Part shown: one piece after another, positions 9,500 through 16,770 of the stretch
How positions within the stretch are numbered: position 1 is the stretch's first letter
Layout of the letters: every line of letters begins with the position of its first letter
Assembly (NCBI RefSeq): GCF_005222705.1
Contig: NZ_STGF01000005.1
Coordinates: forward strand, 233,066 to 297,065
From: Paenibacillus sp. SY21-1
GTDB lineage: Bacteria > Bacillota > Bacilli > Paenibacillales > Paenibacillaceae
Length of the DNA stretch: 64,000 nt
Direction of reading: 5' to 3'
Translations under genes and position numbers: made by a program
Notes under the pieces: model-generated
Told to the model about the DNA's origin: nothing
The model's database searches: none
The model's input: only the letters and a program-made list of their open reading frames with translations

Positions 9500-9682
9500 G
9501 AAACAGGTGCTCTTACGTAACGGTTTGAGCTTAAAAGGGAAGTCCGGTGTAGAGCCGGCGCGGTCCCGCCACTGTAACAGCGGAGTGTTCGCAAGCAAAA
9601 GCCACTGATCCGAAAGGGTTGGGAAGGCATGCGGACAACGATAATGCTGGAGCCAGGAGACCTGCCTGTTTTGACGACACTG
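9500..9682 (+). ncRNA. Cobalamin (AdoCbl-type) riboswitch
   Basis: Conserved blocks of the cobalamin aptamer are present in order: ACAGGTGC (9503), GGGAAGTCCGGTG (9537), CGGTCCCGCCACTGTAA (9561), GCCACTG (9601), GGGAAGGC (9621) and the B12 box AGCCAGGAGACCTGCC (9651). It lies in the leader of the B12-independent methionine synthase gene and is followed by a strong terminator. With B12 present, transcription should stop before metE. Confidence 0.96.
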
Positions 9683-9784
9683 ATGTACCTACGGGAGATA
9701 GGGAGGTGTTAAGACGAACCGCTGTTTGCTGTGCGAGAGGCATCGGGCGCCCCTTGATGGGCGTTTGCTGTGATCGCTGTAACG

Positions 9785-9833
9785 ATGGGTGTCTTTGCCT
9801 TGGCTTTTTTCAGGCAGAGACACCCATTTTTTT
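9785..9833 (+). terminator. Riboswitch-controlled terminator before metE
   Basis: ATGGGTGTCTTTGCCT and AGGCAGAGACACCCAT form a near-perfect 16-bp stem with an 11-base loop, followed by eight T. It lies between the cobalamin aptamer and the metE ribosome site, so it is the expression platform. A possible antiterminator in 9683-9784 was not resolved. Confidence 0.92.
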
Positions 9834-9881
9834 ATGCCATACAAAGAGATTGTCAATATAAAACAGGAGGCGTTTAAAAGA

Positions 9882-12188
9882 ATGAGCCAATTAACAAGCA
9901 GTATTATCGGTTACCCGCGCATCGGAGAAAATCGGGAATGGAAAAAGGCGCTGGAGTCGTTCTGGAAAGGCGATGTGGAGGAAGCGGAATTTCTCCGCAC
10001 GCTGGAGGACATTCGCCTGAACAATTTGCAATTGCAAAAGGATAAAGGCCTATCGCTAATTCCGGTAAACGACTTTACGCTGTACGACCAAATGCTGGAT
10101 ACCTCGACTATGTTCGGTATCGTGCCGAGTCGTTTTGCATACGAAGGCGGACCGGTTCCGGTAAAAACCTACTATGCGATCGCGCGCGGAACACAAGACG
10201 CGCAGGCAAGCGAAATGACGAAATGGTTTAATACAAACTACCATTACATCGTGCCCGAGCTGAAGGACGCCAAGCCTTTTCTGGCCGAGAACCGTCCCTT
10301 GATTGCGTACCGCGAGGCGAAGGAGAAGCTTGGCATTGAAGGAAAGCCCGTAATCATTGGTCCTTATACGTTTATCAAGCTGTCCAAAGGCTATGAAGCT
10401 CAAGGTCTGATGGCAGTAATCGAGCAGTTTGTGCCCCTTTACGCCCAAGTGCTGCAGGAGCTGGAACAGGAAGGAGTGCAGTGGGTGCAAATAGACGAGC
10501 CTAGTCTTGTCACCTCGCTGAGCGGCGATGAATGGAAGCTGATCGAGGGCATCTATGCGCAGCTTCGCGAAGCTGCTCCAGGCGTTAACCTTTTGCTGCA
10601 AACTTATTTTGACGCCGTATCGAACTATGAAGCGGCAGCGGCGCTGCCCGTACAGGCGCTTGGCCTGGACTTTGTTCATGGCTTGGAGCGTAACCTTGCC
10701 GCTATATCCCGTTTCGGCTTCCCGCAGGACAAGCTGCTTGCGGCAGGCATTGTCGACGGCCGCAACATTTGGCGCTCGGACTACAAGCAGAAGCTCGAGC
10801 TGCTCGACCGGTTATCGGTGATCGTGCCTAAGGAACGGCTGATCGTACAGTCATCATGCAGCTTGCTGCATGTGCCGGTAACGGCGAAGCATGAATCGGC
10901 CTTGCCCCGGGAGTTGTACGGCGCTTTGGCATTTGCAGAGGAGAAGCTGGACGAGGTCGTATGGCTGAGCCAGGCATGCTCCTATTCCGAGGCTGCGGCA
11001 AACGGCGAATGGTCTGCACAGCTTGAGGATAATCCTTCCCGCCTGGACGCGCTTGGAGCATCGTCTGCACGAAATCGTCAGGCAGCGGATGCGGCTGCCA
11101 TCGCCGCGCAGCCGTCCGTTCGTCCGCTGCGCTTCGAGGAGCGTCAAACAATTCAGCAGCAGAAATTTGGCCTGCCGTTTCTGCCGACAACGACGATCGG
11201 CAGCTTTCCGCAGACGGCTGATGTGCGCCAGGCTCGTCTGAAGTGGAGAAAGGGAGAGCTGAGCGAGGAGAGCTACACAGCATTTATCCATGAAAAAATC
11301 GAAAAGTGGATTCGCATTCAAGAGGAGCTTGGCATAGACGTCCTTGTACATGGCGAGTTCGAGCGCACGGATATGGTCGAATTTTTCGGTGAAAAGCTGG
11401 ACGGCTTTGCATTCACCAGAAACGGATGGGTTCAATCGTACGGCTCGCGCTGCGTGAAGCCGCCCGTTATATACGGCGATGTGGTATTCACGGCGCCAAT
11501 GACGGTAGCGGAGAGCGTATACGCGCAGTCGCTGACATCCCGTCCGGTCAAGGGCATGCTCACAGGGCCGATTACGATTCTGAACTGGTCGTTCCCGCGC
11601 AACGATATTTCGCGCGAGCAAGTGGCTTATCAGATTGCGCTGGCGCTATCGGAGGAAGTGAAGGCGCTTGAGGCGGCCGGCATTGAAATGATCCAGGTAG
11701 ATGAGCCCGCGCTGCGCGAGGGTCTGCCGCTCAAACGGGAGGATTGGAGCGAGTACCTGAAGTGGGGCGTGCATGCGTTCAAGCTGTCCACATCCGATGT
11801 GAAGGATACGACACAAATTCACACACATATGTGCTATTGCGAATTTCATGACATTATCGACTCGATACTCGCGTTGGATGCGGACGTCATTTCGATTGAA
11901 ACCTCGCGCAGCCATGGCGAGCTTATCCACAGCTTTGAAGAGCATACGTACGATCAAGGCATTGGACTTGGCGTCTACGACATTCATAGCCCGCGCGTGC
12001 CTGACGTGAGCGAGATGGTTAAAAATAGCGAGCGCGCGCTGCGCGTGCTGGACCCGAGCATTTTCTGGATCAATCCTGATTGCGGTTTGAAAACGCGCGG
12101 GGAAACGGAAACCGTCGCCGCGCTTCGCAATATGATGGAAGCAACCAGACAGGTGCGCGAGCAAATGTCTGCTGAAGTAAAAGCCTAA
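9882..12188 (+). CDS. metE: 5-methyltetrahydropteroyltriglutamate-homocysteine methyltransferase (cobalamin-independent methionine synthase)
   Basis: Makes methionine from homocysteine using methyl-tetrahydropteroyl-polyglutamate, with zinc and without B12. The 768-aa length is typical. The N-terminal Meth_synt_1 domain starts with IIGYPRIGENREWK; the C-terminal Meth_synt_2 domain begins near residue 440 (TTTIGSFPQT). Zinc ligands are visible in HTHMCYCEF (His and Cys) and NPDCGLKTRGE (Cys). The start at 9882 follows AGGAGG; an in-frame ATG at 9789 lies inside the terminator. The B12 riboswitch upstream implies that a B12-dependent MetH also exists in this organism (inference). Confidence 0.97.
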   Translation: MSQLTSSIIGYPRIGENREWKKALESFWKGDVEEAEFLRTLEDIRLNNLQLQKDKGLSLIPVNDFTLYDQMLDTSTMFGIVPSRFAYEGGPVPVKTYYAIARGTQDAQASEMTKWFNTNYHYIVPELKDAKPFLAENRPLIAYREAKEKLGIEGKPVIIGPYTFIKLSKGYEAQGLMAVIEQFVPLYAQVLQELEQEGVQWVQIDEPSLVTSLSGDEWKLIEGIYAQLREAAPGVNLLLQTYFDAVSNYEAAAALPVQALGLDFVHGLERNLAAISRFGFPQDKLLAAGIVDGRNIWRSDYKQKLELLDRLSVIVPKERLIVQSSCSLLHVPVTAKHESALPRELYGALAFAEEKLDEVVWLSQACSYSEAAANGEWSAQLEDNPSRLDALGASSARNRQAADAAAIAAQPSVRPLRFEERQTIQQQKFGLPFLPTTTIGSFPQTADVRQARLKWRKGELSEESYTAFIHEKIEKWIRIQEELGIDVLVHGEFERTDMVEFFGEKLDGFAFTRNGWVQSYGSRCVKPPVIYGDVVFTAPMTVAESVYAQSLTSRPVKGMLTGPITILNWSFPRNDISREQVAYQIALALSEEVKALEAAGIEMIQVDEPALREGLPLKREDWSEYLKWGVHAFKLSTSDVKDTTQIHTHMCYCEFHDIIDSILALDADVISIETSRSHGELIHSFEEHTYDQGIGLGVYDIHSPRVPDVSEMVKNSERALRVLDPSIFWINPDCGLKTRGETETVAALRNMMEATRQVREQMSAEVKA

Positions 12189-12261
12189 GAAGAAGGCCGG
12201 GCCTCTCGCCCGATAGCAGTGGACTCAATCAGGCAAGAAAGCAGCTTTATCAAGCCGCATA

Positions 12262-12297
12262 AATAAGCCAGGCCCGAAAATGCGGGCCTGGCTTATT
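12262..12297. terminator. Perfect hairpin between metE and a convergent gene
   Basis: AATAAGCCAGGCCCG and CGGGCCTGGCTTATT make a perfect 15-bp stem with a 6-base loop. There is no T run on either side, so it may act as a bidirectional but imperfect terminator or mRNA 3'-end stabiliser for metE and the convergent minus-strand gene. Confidence 0.6.
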
Positions 12298-12319
12298 GCC
12301 GCTTGTTTCTCGAGCAGCG

Positions 12320-12760
12320 CTATACTAACGAAATATAGCTGATCGCTCGTTGCCTCAGCACATTCTCCTCCGATTCGACCGCGCCGGATCGCGCAGGCTC
12401 GCTGCGATTAGCCGCAACGGCTTTGACGGCGGCAGAAAGCAAGTCGAGCGCGCGCCCCTCCTGATCCGACGAATCGTAGTGGAAATCATGCAAAAACGGA
12501 AGATTCATGCTGCCGATAAAGGAAACGAGCAGATCGCTGCAACGATCCAAATTGATGACAGCTTCCGTTTCATCAAGAAACAGCTCGCTCCAGCCATAAC
12601 CGCAATCGGTAGTTAATCGTAGGCAAACGCGGTGTCCGGCAGAGTCGACAGCAATAGCGGGAATAACAAACATTTCGATGCGAGAGACAAAAATCGAGGA
12701 GGTTTCGCCAGGGCGAGATTCGTGAAGCTGGGAAAAAAAGCTTGAAGAAGGACATAACAT
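12320..12760 (-). CDS. Hypothetical protein under c-di-AMP riboswitch
   Basis: A 146-aa cytosolic protein of unknown function; no signal peptide or membrane helix is seen. The central part (RIEMFVIPAIAV, LRLTTDCGYGWSEL) faintly recalls the N-terminal capping domain of enolase-superfamily enzymes, but this is too weak for a call. The start is supported by AAAGGAGAGG seven bases upstream. The gene lies directly downstream of a c-di-AMP riboswitch on the same strand. Riboswitches of this class usually control cell-wall hydrolases, osmolyte or potassium transporters, none of which this protein resembles. Confidence 0.7.
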   Translation of the reverse strand: MLCPSSSFFSQLHESRPGETSSIFVSRIEMFVIPAIAVDSAGHRVCLRLTTDCGYGWSELFLDETEAVINLDRCSDLLVSFIGSMNLPFLHDFHYDSSDQEGRALDLLSAAVKAVAANRSEPARSGAVESEENVLRQRAISYISLV

Positions 12761-12769
12761 AAAAAAACC

Positions 12770-12920
12770 TCTCCTTTGGTCGCTTACGAGGTTAGCTGTC
12801 GGATTCGGGCTAGAGAGAAAGCCCTACCGGGGGTACAACTCCCCGGATTCACCCCTGGTGCGCGACATCGTCGCGAACGCGTTGGTTCCCCCGCTTTTTC
12901 TTGCGAAAAATTAAGCGTTA
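12770..12920 (-). ncRNA. c-di-AMP riboswitch (ydaO/yuaA class)
   Basis: Read on the minus strand, the conserved blocks appear in order: CGCTTAAT (P1 5' side), GCGGGGGAACCAA, GGGGTGAATCC, GGTAGGGCT, TCTAGCCCGAATCCG, CAGCTAACCTCGTAAGCG (P1 3' side). This is the full ydaO aptamer. Downstream, AACCTC of the conserved 3' block can pair with GAGGTT, which overlaps the ribosome site and is followed by seven T right before the ATG of the 146-aa gene. Confidence 0.95.
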
Positions 12921-13020
12921 ATTTGGTTTATTCTAAATTTTATACCCTTTTGCGCTTGATGTAAACCGCTTGAGGCGAATTTGTACATGGTTCAGGTGCG
13001 TAAATTGGCGATTAACGGAA

Positions 13021-13064
13021 GAAAGCTCTGTATTCGGACCGTCGGGGGCCGAAGCAGAGCTTCC
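13021..13064 (-). terminator. Probable terminator after the HxlR-type regulator
   Basis: AAAGCTCTG-ATTCGG and CCGAA-CAGAGCTT pair, with one mismatch, across a GC-rich loop. On the minus strand it follows the HxlR gene by about 20 bases and is followed by a weak T-rich stretch. It also isolates that gene from the c-di-AMP riboswitch further on. The rest of 12921-13082 holds only A/T-rich sequence, probably the riboswitch promoter. Confidence 0.5.
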
Positions 13065-13082
13065 TTTCGTTGCCTGAGCAAA

Positions 13083-13400
13083 TTATTGTGCAGGCTCTAT
13101 CCAGTTTTGCGACCAAATCTGAATTTCTCTAATGATCGGCTCCAGCGCGCGTCCCTTTTCGGTTAACGAATATTCGATTCTTACCGGAATCTCGGGGTAG
13201 ACATGTCTTGCGACAATTCCCTCCAGCTCCAGCTCCTTAAACCGCTCCGAGAGCAATCTGCCGCTGATCGGCAGGGCGGACTGAACGGCGCAAAAGCGCT
13301 GGGGTCCGGTAAGCAGTTGATAGATAATAAGGCCGGTCCAACGTTTGCTGATCAGGTCCATCCCATTTAGGAAACGCGGACAGAGATTTGACTGATCCAT
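13083..13400 (-). CDS. HxlR-family transcriptional regulator
   Basis: Small winged-helix DNA-binding protein, 105 aa. The family pattern is clear: CPRFLNGMDLISKRWTGLII at the start, then LPISGRLLSERFKELELEGI and the wing VRIEYSLTEKGRAL. The ATG at 13400 is preferred, with GAGG 8 bases upstream; a GTG at 13409 overlaps that site. A single Cys near residue 7 could be the redox-sensing cysteine seen in many HxlR proteins. It is divergent from the dioxygenase gene, which it probably controls. Confidence 0.9.
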   Translation of the reverse strand: MDQSNLCPRFLNGMDLISKRWTGLIIYQLLTGPQRFCAVQSALPISGRLLSERFKELELEGIVARHVYPEIPVRIEYSLTEKGRALEPIIREIQIWSQNWIEPAQ

Positions 13401-13481
13401 ACGTATCACCTCTTTATTGAGTCAACTAAGTATAACCTTAATAATCTATTAATACAAGCATACTTGGATAATGTTAATAAC

Positions 13482-13510
13482 TTGACTTAAATAACTTATC
13501 AAATTATAAT
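13482..13510 (+). promoter_or_regulatory. Sigma-A promoter for the dioxygenase gene
   Basis: TTGACT at 13482-13487 and TATAAT at 13505-13510 are separated by exactly 17 bases: a near-consensus housekeeping promoter 43 bases ahead of the dioxygenase start. Confidence 0.85.
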
Positions 13511-13511
13511 T

Positions 13512-13528
13512 AGTTACAAATAGTAACT
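13512..13528. promoter_or_regulatory. Palindromic operator, probably for the HxlR regulator
   Basis: AGTTAC-AAATA-GTAACT is a perfect inverted repeat immediately after the -10 box of the dioxygenase promoter, at the transcription start. A further AAGTAT/ATACTT pair lies near 13428-13465. Its place between divergent genes suggests binding by the HxlR protein; this is inference. Confidence 0.6.
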
Positions 13529-13552
13529 GAAATGTACAGGAGGACTGAAATA

Positions 13553-14317
13553 ATGAACCCTCTGTTTCTTGCTCATGGTTCGCCTATGCTGGCCGTACAG
13601 GATTCTGAATATAGCCGATTTTTGCACAAGCTTGGCACGGAGCTAAAGCCGGACGCCATCGTTATTTTTACAGCCCATTGGGAAGAAGAAGCCGTCACCA
13701 TTTCAAATAGAAACGATGAATACGAAACGATTTACGATTTTTACGGATTTCCTGATGAGCTGTATCAGGTTAAATATCCGGCTAAGGGCTCGACGGAGAT
13801 TGCAGGCCTAGTCGGACAGCTGCTGAGCGACAGCGGCATAGAAATAGCGTATGATACGAAACGTGGTCTCGATCATGGCTCGTGGACCATGTTAAGGCAT
13901 CTATTTCCGAAGGCGGATGTGCCTGTCGTGCAGGTATCCGTCCATCCCTTTAAGCCCATGCAGGAGCAATACCGAATCGGCGAGGCGCTTCGCAGCCTTG
14001 GCTCGCGCAACATTCTGCTGATCGGCAGCGGGGTGACCGTTCACAACCTTCGCGCTGTGAAATGGGGCCAGCAGGAGCCGGAGCCTTGGGCGGTAGCATT
14101 TGACGATTGGCTGCTTGAGCGGCTCCATGCCGGCGATACCGAGGCTTTATTCCGTTATGGGGAGCTTGCGCCAAATGCACAAATGGCAGTCCCGCGGCCC
14201 GAGCATTTTGTACCGTTATATATCGCGCTGGGAAGCGCAGCCGAAACGGCTGCTCCAAAGGCGATATATCGGGGATACGAGCTTGGAACGCTTAGCTACT
14301 TATCCCTACAATTCTAA
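13553..14317 (+). CDS. Extradiol dioxygenase, LigB/DODA (YgiD-like) family
   Basis: Non-heme metal dioxygenase of 254 aa, related to 4,5-DOPA extradiol dioxygenases. Metal/active-site histidines fall in FLAHGSP (near residue 7), FTAHWEE (near 43), GLDHGSW (near 110) and VSVHPF (near 133). AGGAGG lies 9 bases before the ATG at 13553; the open frame extends 7 codons further up without a ribosome site. The true substrate is unknown; HxlR control suggests an aromatic, catechol-like or electrophilic compound. Confidence 0.88.
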   Translation: MNPLFLAHGSPMLAVQDSEYSRFLHKLGTELKPDAIVIFTAHWEEEAVTISNRNDEYETIYDFYGFPDELYQVKYPAKGSTEIAGLVGQLLSDSGIEIAYDTKRGLDHGSWTMLRHLFPKADVPVVQVSVHPFKPMQEQYRIGEALRSLGSRNILLIGSGVTVHNLRAVKWGQQEPEPWAVAFDDWLLERLHAGDTEALFRYGELAPNAQMAVPRPEHFVPLYIALGSAAETAAPKAIYRGYELGTLSYLSLQF

Positions 14318-14360
14318 CAAAAAAACGTAAGACCCAATATAAAGAAAAAGGTGATACAGC

Positions 14361-15104
14361 ATGATTAAGCCGAATATTGCAGCCATTATTAAGGATAAAC
14401 TAAAACGTACGCAAAACGGCAACGACGATATCTATGTAATCGGACCGGTCAAGCTCCCGGTGGAGCTGGACGGGGAAACGAAGGTGTTTCATTGGTATAG
14501 CTGGCTCCGCAAGGAAGCGGGTAAGGAGCTGTCCGCAGACGAGCTGGTCGAGGATCTGAATCGGATTTCCTATGCGGATATGCAGCAATCGAGCGTTCTC
14601 GTATACGGAGATTTTGAAAGCAATCCCGATGCACTGATCCGGATGCACAGCATTTGCCATACCGGCGATATTTTTGGCAGCGCGCGCTGCGACTGCGGCT
14701 TCCAGCTGAAGCAGTCCATGCGCATTATTACCGAGCACGGGGTAGGGGCTTTGTTCTATCTGGCAAACCATGAGGGACGCGGTATCGGCTTGTTCAGCAA
14801 AGCGATGGCTTACTTGCTTCAAGAGGAAGGGCTGGATACGGTTGACGCCAATCTTGAGCTTGGCTTTGTGGACGATGCGCGCGACTACAGCGAAGCGATC
14901 GCCGTGCTGGGACTGCTTCGGCACAAGCCGGTGTCGATTATTACGAATAACCCGCGCAAGGTGGAAGCGCTGCGCGCCTCGGGCTTGAATGTTGCGGGCA
15001 GAGTGCCGTTATGGGGCAATACGTCCGTCTACAACGAAAAGTATATTCAGACGAAGCGGCAGCGGTCGGGCCATTTCGGCCTGGAGCAGCAATCGATGGT
15101 ATAA
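14361..15104 (+). CDS. ribA: GTP cyclohydrolase II (RibA-like, stand-alone)
   Basis: Opens the imidazole ring of GTP in the first step of riboflavin synthesis (or a related pathway), zinc dependent. 247 aa. Zinc cysteines are in HSICHTGDIFGSARCDCG near residue 95-112. The active-site ANHEGRGIGL follows near 135, and the C-terminal ITNNPRKVEAL is typical. It lacks the RibB (DHBP synthase) domain found in fused RibBA proteins of most Bacillota, so it may be a second, specialised copy. AAAGGTGA precedes the ATG. It lies 43 bases after the dioxygenase gene, possibly the same transcript. Confidence 0.9.
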   Translation: MIKPNIAAIIKDKLKRTQNGNDDIYVIGPVKLPVELDGETKVFHWYSWLRKEAGKELSADELVEDLNRISYADMQQSSVLVYGDFESNPDALIRMHSICHTGDIFGSARCDCGFQLKQSMRIITEHGVGALFYLANHEGRGIGLFSKAMAYLLQEEGLDTVDANLELGFVDDARDYSEAIAVLGLLRHKPVSIITNNPRKVEALRASGLNVAGRVPLWGNTSVYNEKYIQTKRQRSGHFGLEQQSMV

Positions 15105-15242
15105 CGTCGCGAATCGTTGGCGTATGCCGCCAGCATGCAGGCAAATGCCGCTTTCGGCTAGCAAAAACATTTTGCGTTCCTCCTTCATTTCAAGTAAAAT
15201 GAGAAAAACTGAACTCATGTTCACATTAAAGGAGTACAACGC

Positions 15243-16205
15243 ATGCAATCAAAAACGAGTCATTGCAAAATTGTTGACTGCACGATCCGCGACGGCGGAC
15301 TCGTCAATAACTGGGATTTTAGCGTGGAGTTCGTTCAATATCTGTATCAAAGCTTGAACGAAGCCGGCGTCGACTATATGGAAATCGGTTATAAAAATTC
15401 GCCTAAGCTTCTGAAGGGCGCGGAAAGCGCGGGTCCTTGGCGCTTCCTTAATGATGATTTTCTGAGATCGGTTATTCCGAACAAAGGCAATACGAAGCTC
15501 TCGGCGCTGGTGGATGTAGGCCGTGTTGACGAGAACGATATTTTGCCGCGCAGCGAAAGCTTGCTGGATCTGATTCGTGTAGCTTGCTATGTACAGGATG
15601 TGGACAAGGCGCTTGAGCTTGTGAAGGTGTTCCACGATCGCGGTTACGAAACAACGTTGAACATTATGGCGCTTTCGAATGTCATGGAGAATCAACTGAT
15701 TGAAGCTTTCGAGCAAATTAAGGAAAGCGTAGTGGACGTTGTCTACATTGTGGATTCCTACGGCAGCCTTAAGCCTAACGATATGAGCTACCTGGTGGAG
15801 AAATTCAAGCAGCACCTGCCGAATAAGCGCCTTGGGGTGCATGCTCACAATAACTTGCAGCTTGCTTTTGCCAACACTTTGCTTGCGGCTGAGACTGGCG
15901 TGGAGCTGCTGGACGCATCCGTATTCGGCATGGGACGCGCCGCAGGAAACTGCAATACGGAGCTGCTTGTTGCACAGCTTCAGAATACGAAGTACAACCT
16001 TCGTCCGGTGCTGAGCATGATCGAGAAGTACATGATTCCGCTCAGGGAGAAGGAAGAGTGGGGCTACATTATTCCGTATATGATTACGGGTATTCTCGAC
16101 GAGCATCCGCGTTCCGCAATGGCGCTTCGCGATTCCGCCGATAAGGACAAAGCCGTTGATTTCTACGATCGTTTGACGACGCCGGAAATTGCGCATAGCA
16201 AGTAG
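15243..16205 (+). CDS. DRE-TIM metallolyase, aldolase catalytic domain protein (HMGL-like)
   Basis: TIM-barrel lyase of 320 aa, related to 4-hydroxy-2-oxovalerate aldolase and HMG-CoA lyase. The DRE motif appears as CTIRDGGLVNNWDF near residue 12, and metal-binding HAHNN near residue 198 (LGVHAHNNLQLA). GMGRAAGNCNTE matches the family glycine-rich loop. AAAGGAG precedes the start. No partner dehydrogenase is adjacent, so the substrate is not clear. Confidence 0.82.
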   Translation: MQSKTSHCKIVDCTIRDGGLVNNWDFSVEFVQYLYQSLNEAGVDYMEIGYKNSPKLLKGAESAGPWRFLNDDFLRSVIPNKGNTKLSALVDVGRVDENDILPRSESLLDLIRVACYVQDVDKALELVKVFHDRGYETTLNIMALSNVMENQLIEAFEQIKESVVDVVYIVDSYGSLKPNDMSYLVEKFKQHLPNKRLGVHAHNNLQLAFANTLLAAETGVELLDASVFGMGRAAGNCNTELLVAQLQNTKYNLRPVLSMIEKYMIPLREKEEWGYIIPYMITGILDEHPRSAMALRDSADKDKAVDFYDRLTTPEIAHSK

Positions 16206-16209
16206 AACC

Positions 16210-16257
16210 AAACGGCTGTTGCCGCTTCATAGCGGCGACAGCCGTTTTAATTTTTTT
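16210..16257 (+). terminator. Intrinsic terminator after the aldolase gene
   Basis: AAACGGCTGTTGCCGC and GCGGCGACAGCCGTTT form a near-perfect 16-bp stem with a 6-base loop, followed by a T-rich tract. Confidence 0.93.
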
Positions 16258-16305
16258 CGTGGGCAGGCATGCGAGAATGCCTGTTCATCGTCTTTATGGG
16301 GTAAA

Positions 16306-16611
16306 CTACGCTTCTTCATGGAGCACTCCGTCGCCGCGAATGGCCGCAGCGAGATGCTCGACATTTGGGTGCAAGTACCCTTTGCCCCTAAAAATCAGCC
16401 CGTTCTTGGCGAATGCCGTAAGCTGAACGGCGATATCCTCGCTGGTGGCGAACCACGAAAGCAGCTCCCTGTCCTCCAATCCGTTCACATCGATATACCA
16501 TAGCCGATCCCCGTACTCCGTAACGCGCATAAGCCCTGCCGATGCAAACGTAAGACTGCGCGTTTGCTGCTGATAGGCAATTTCAATTGCGATAAGCTCA
16601 AAAGCCTCCAT
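16306..16611 (-). CDS. Hypothetical protein, 101 aa
   Basis: Small acidic cytosolic protein without signal or membrane segment. A perfect AGGAGG precedes the ATG, and the composition is protein-like (FELIAIEIAYQQQ, LLSWFATSEDIAVQL). I do not recognise the family. It is divergent from the VWA lipoprotein gene. Confidence 0.7.
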   Translation of the reverse strand: MEAFELIAIEIAYQQQTRSLTFASAGLMRVTEYGDRLWYIDVNGLEDRELLSWFATSEDIAVQLTAFAKNGLIFRGKGYLHPNVEHLAAAIRGDGVLHEEA

Positions 16612-16637
16612 GACTGACCCTCCTGCATCCTTCTGTA

Positions 16638-16686
16638 TAAGTTAAACCATCAATAATCCGTAGGTCCGAGACTACGGTTGAACTTA
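16638..16686. repeat. Nested inverted repeat in a divergent promoter region
   Basis: TAAGTTAAACC at 16638 and GGTTGAACTTA at 16676 form an outer imperfect inverted repeat; CCGTAG and CTACGG form an inner perfect one (16658-16677). It lies between the divergent 101-aa gene and the VWA lipoprotein gene and may be a binding site or hairpin. Function unknown. Confidence 0.4.
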
Positions 16687-16770
16687 AATTGTAAGGTTTG
16701 CCTTGCAAATATGCAACAATCGGGCTATCTCCCTCGTCAAGGAAGAAAATACAAAAAAGGGGCTGAAGAT

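Noticed and set aside
15249..16211. 320-codon minus-strand frame opposite the aldolase gene
   Set aside because: Exact shadow of the well-supported aldolase frame; no ribosome site and Arg/His-rich shadow composition.
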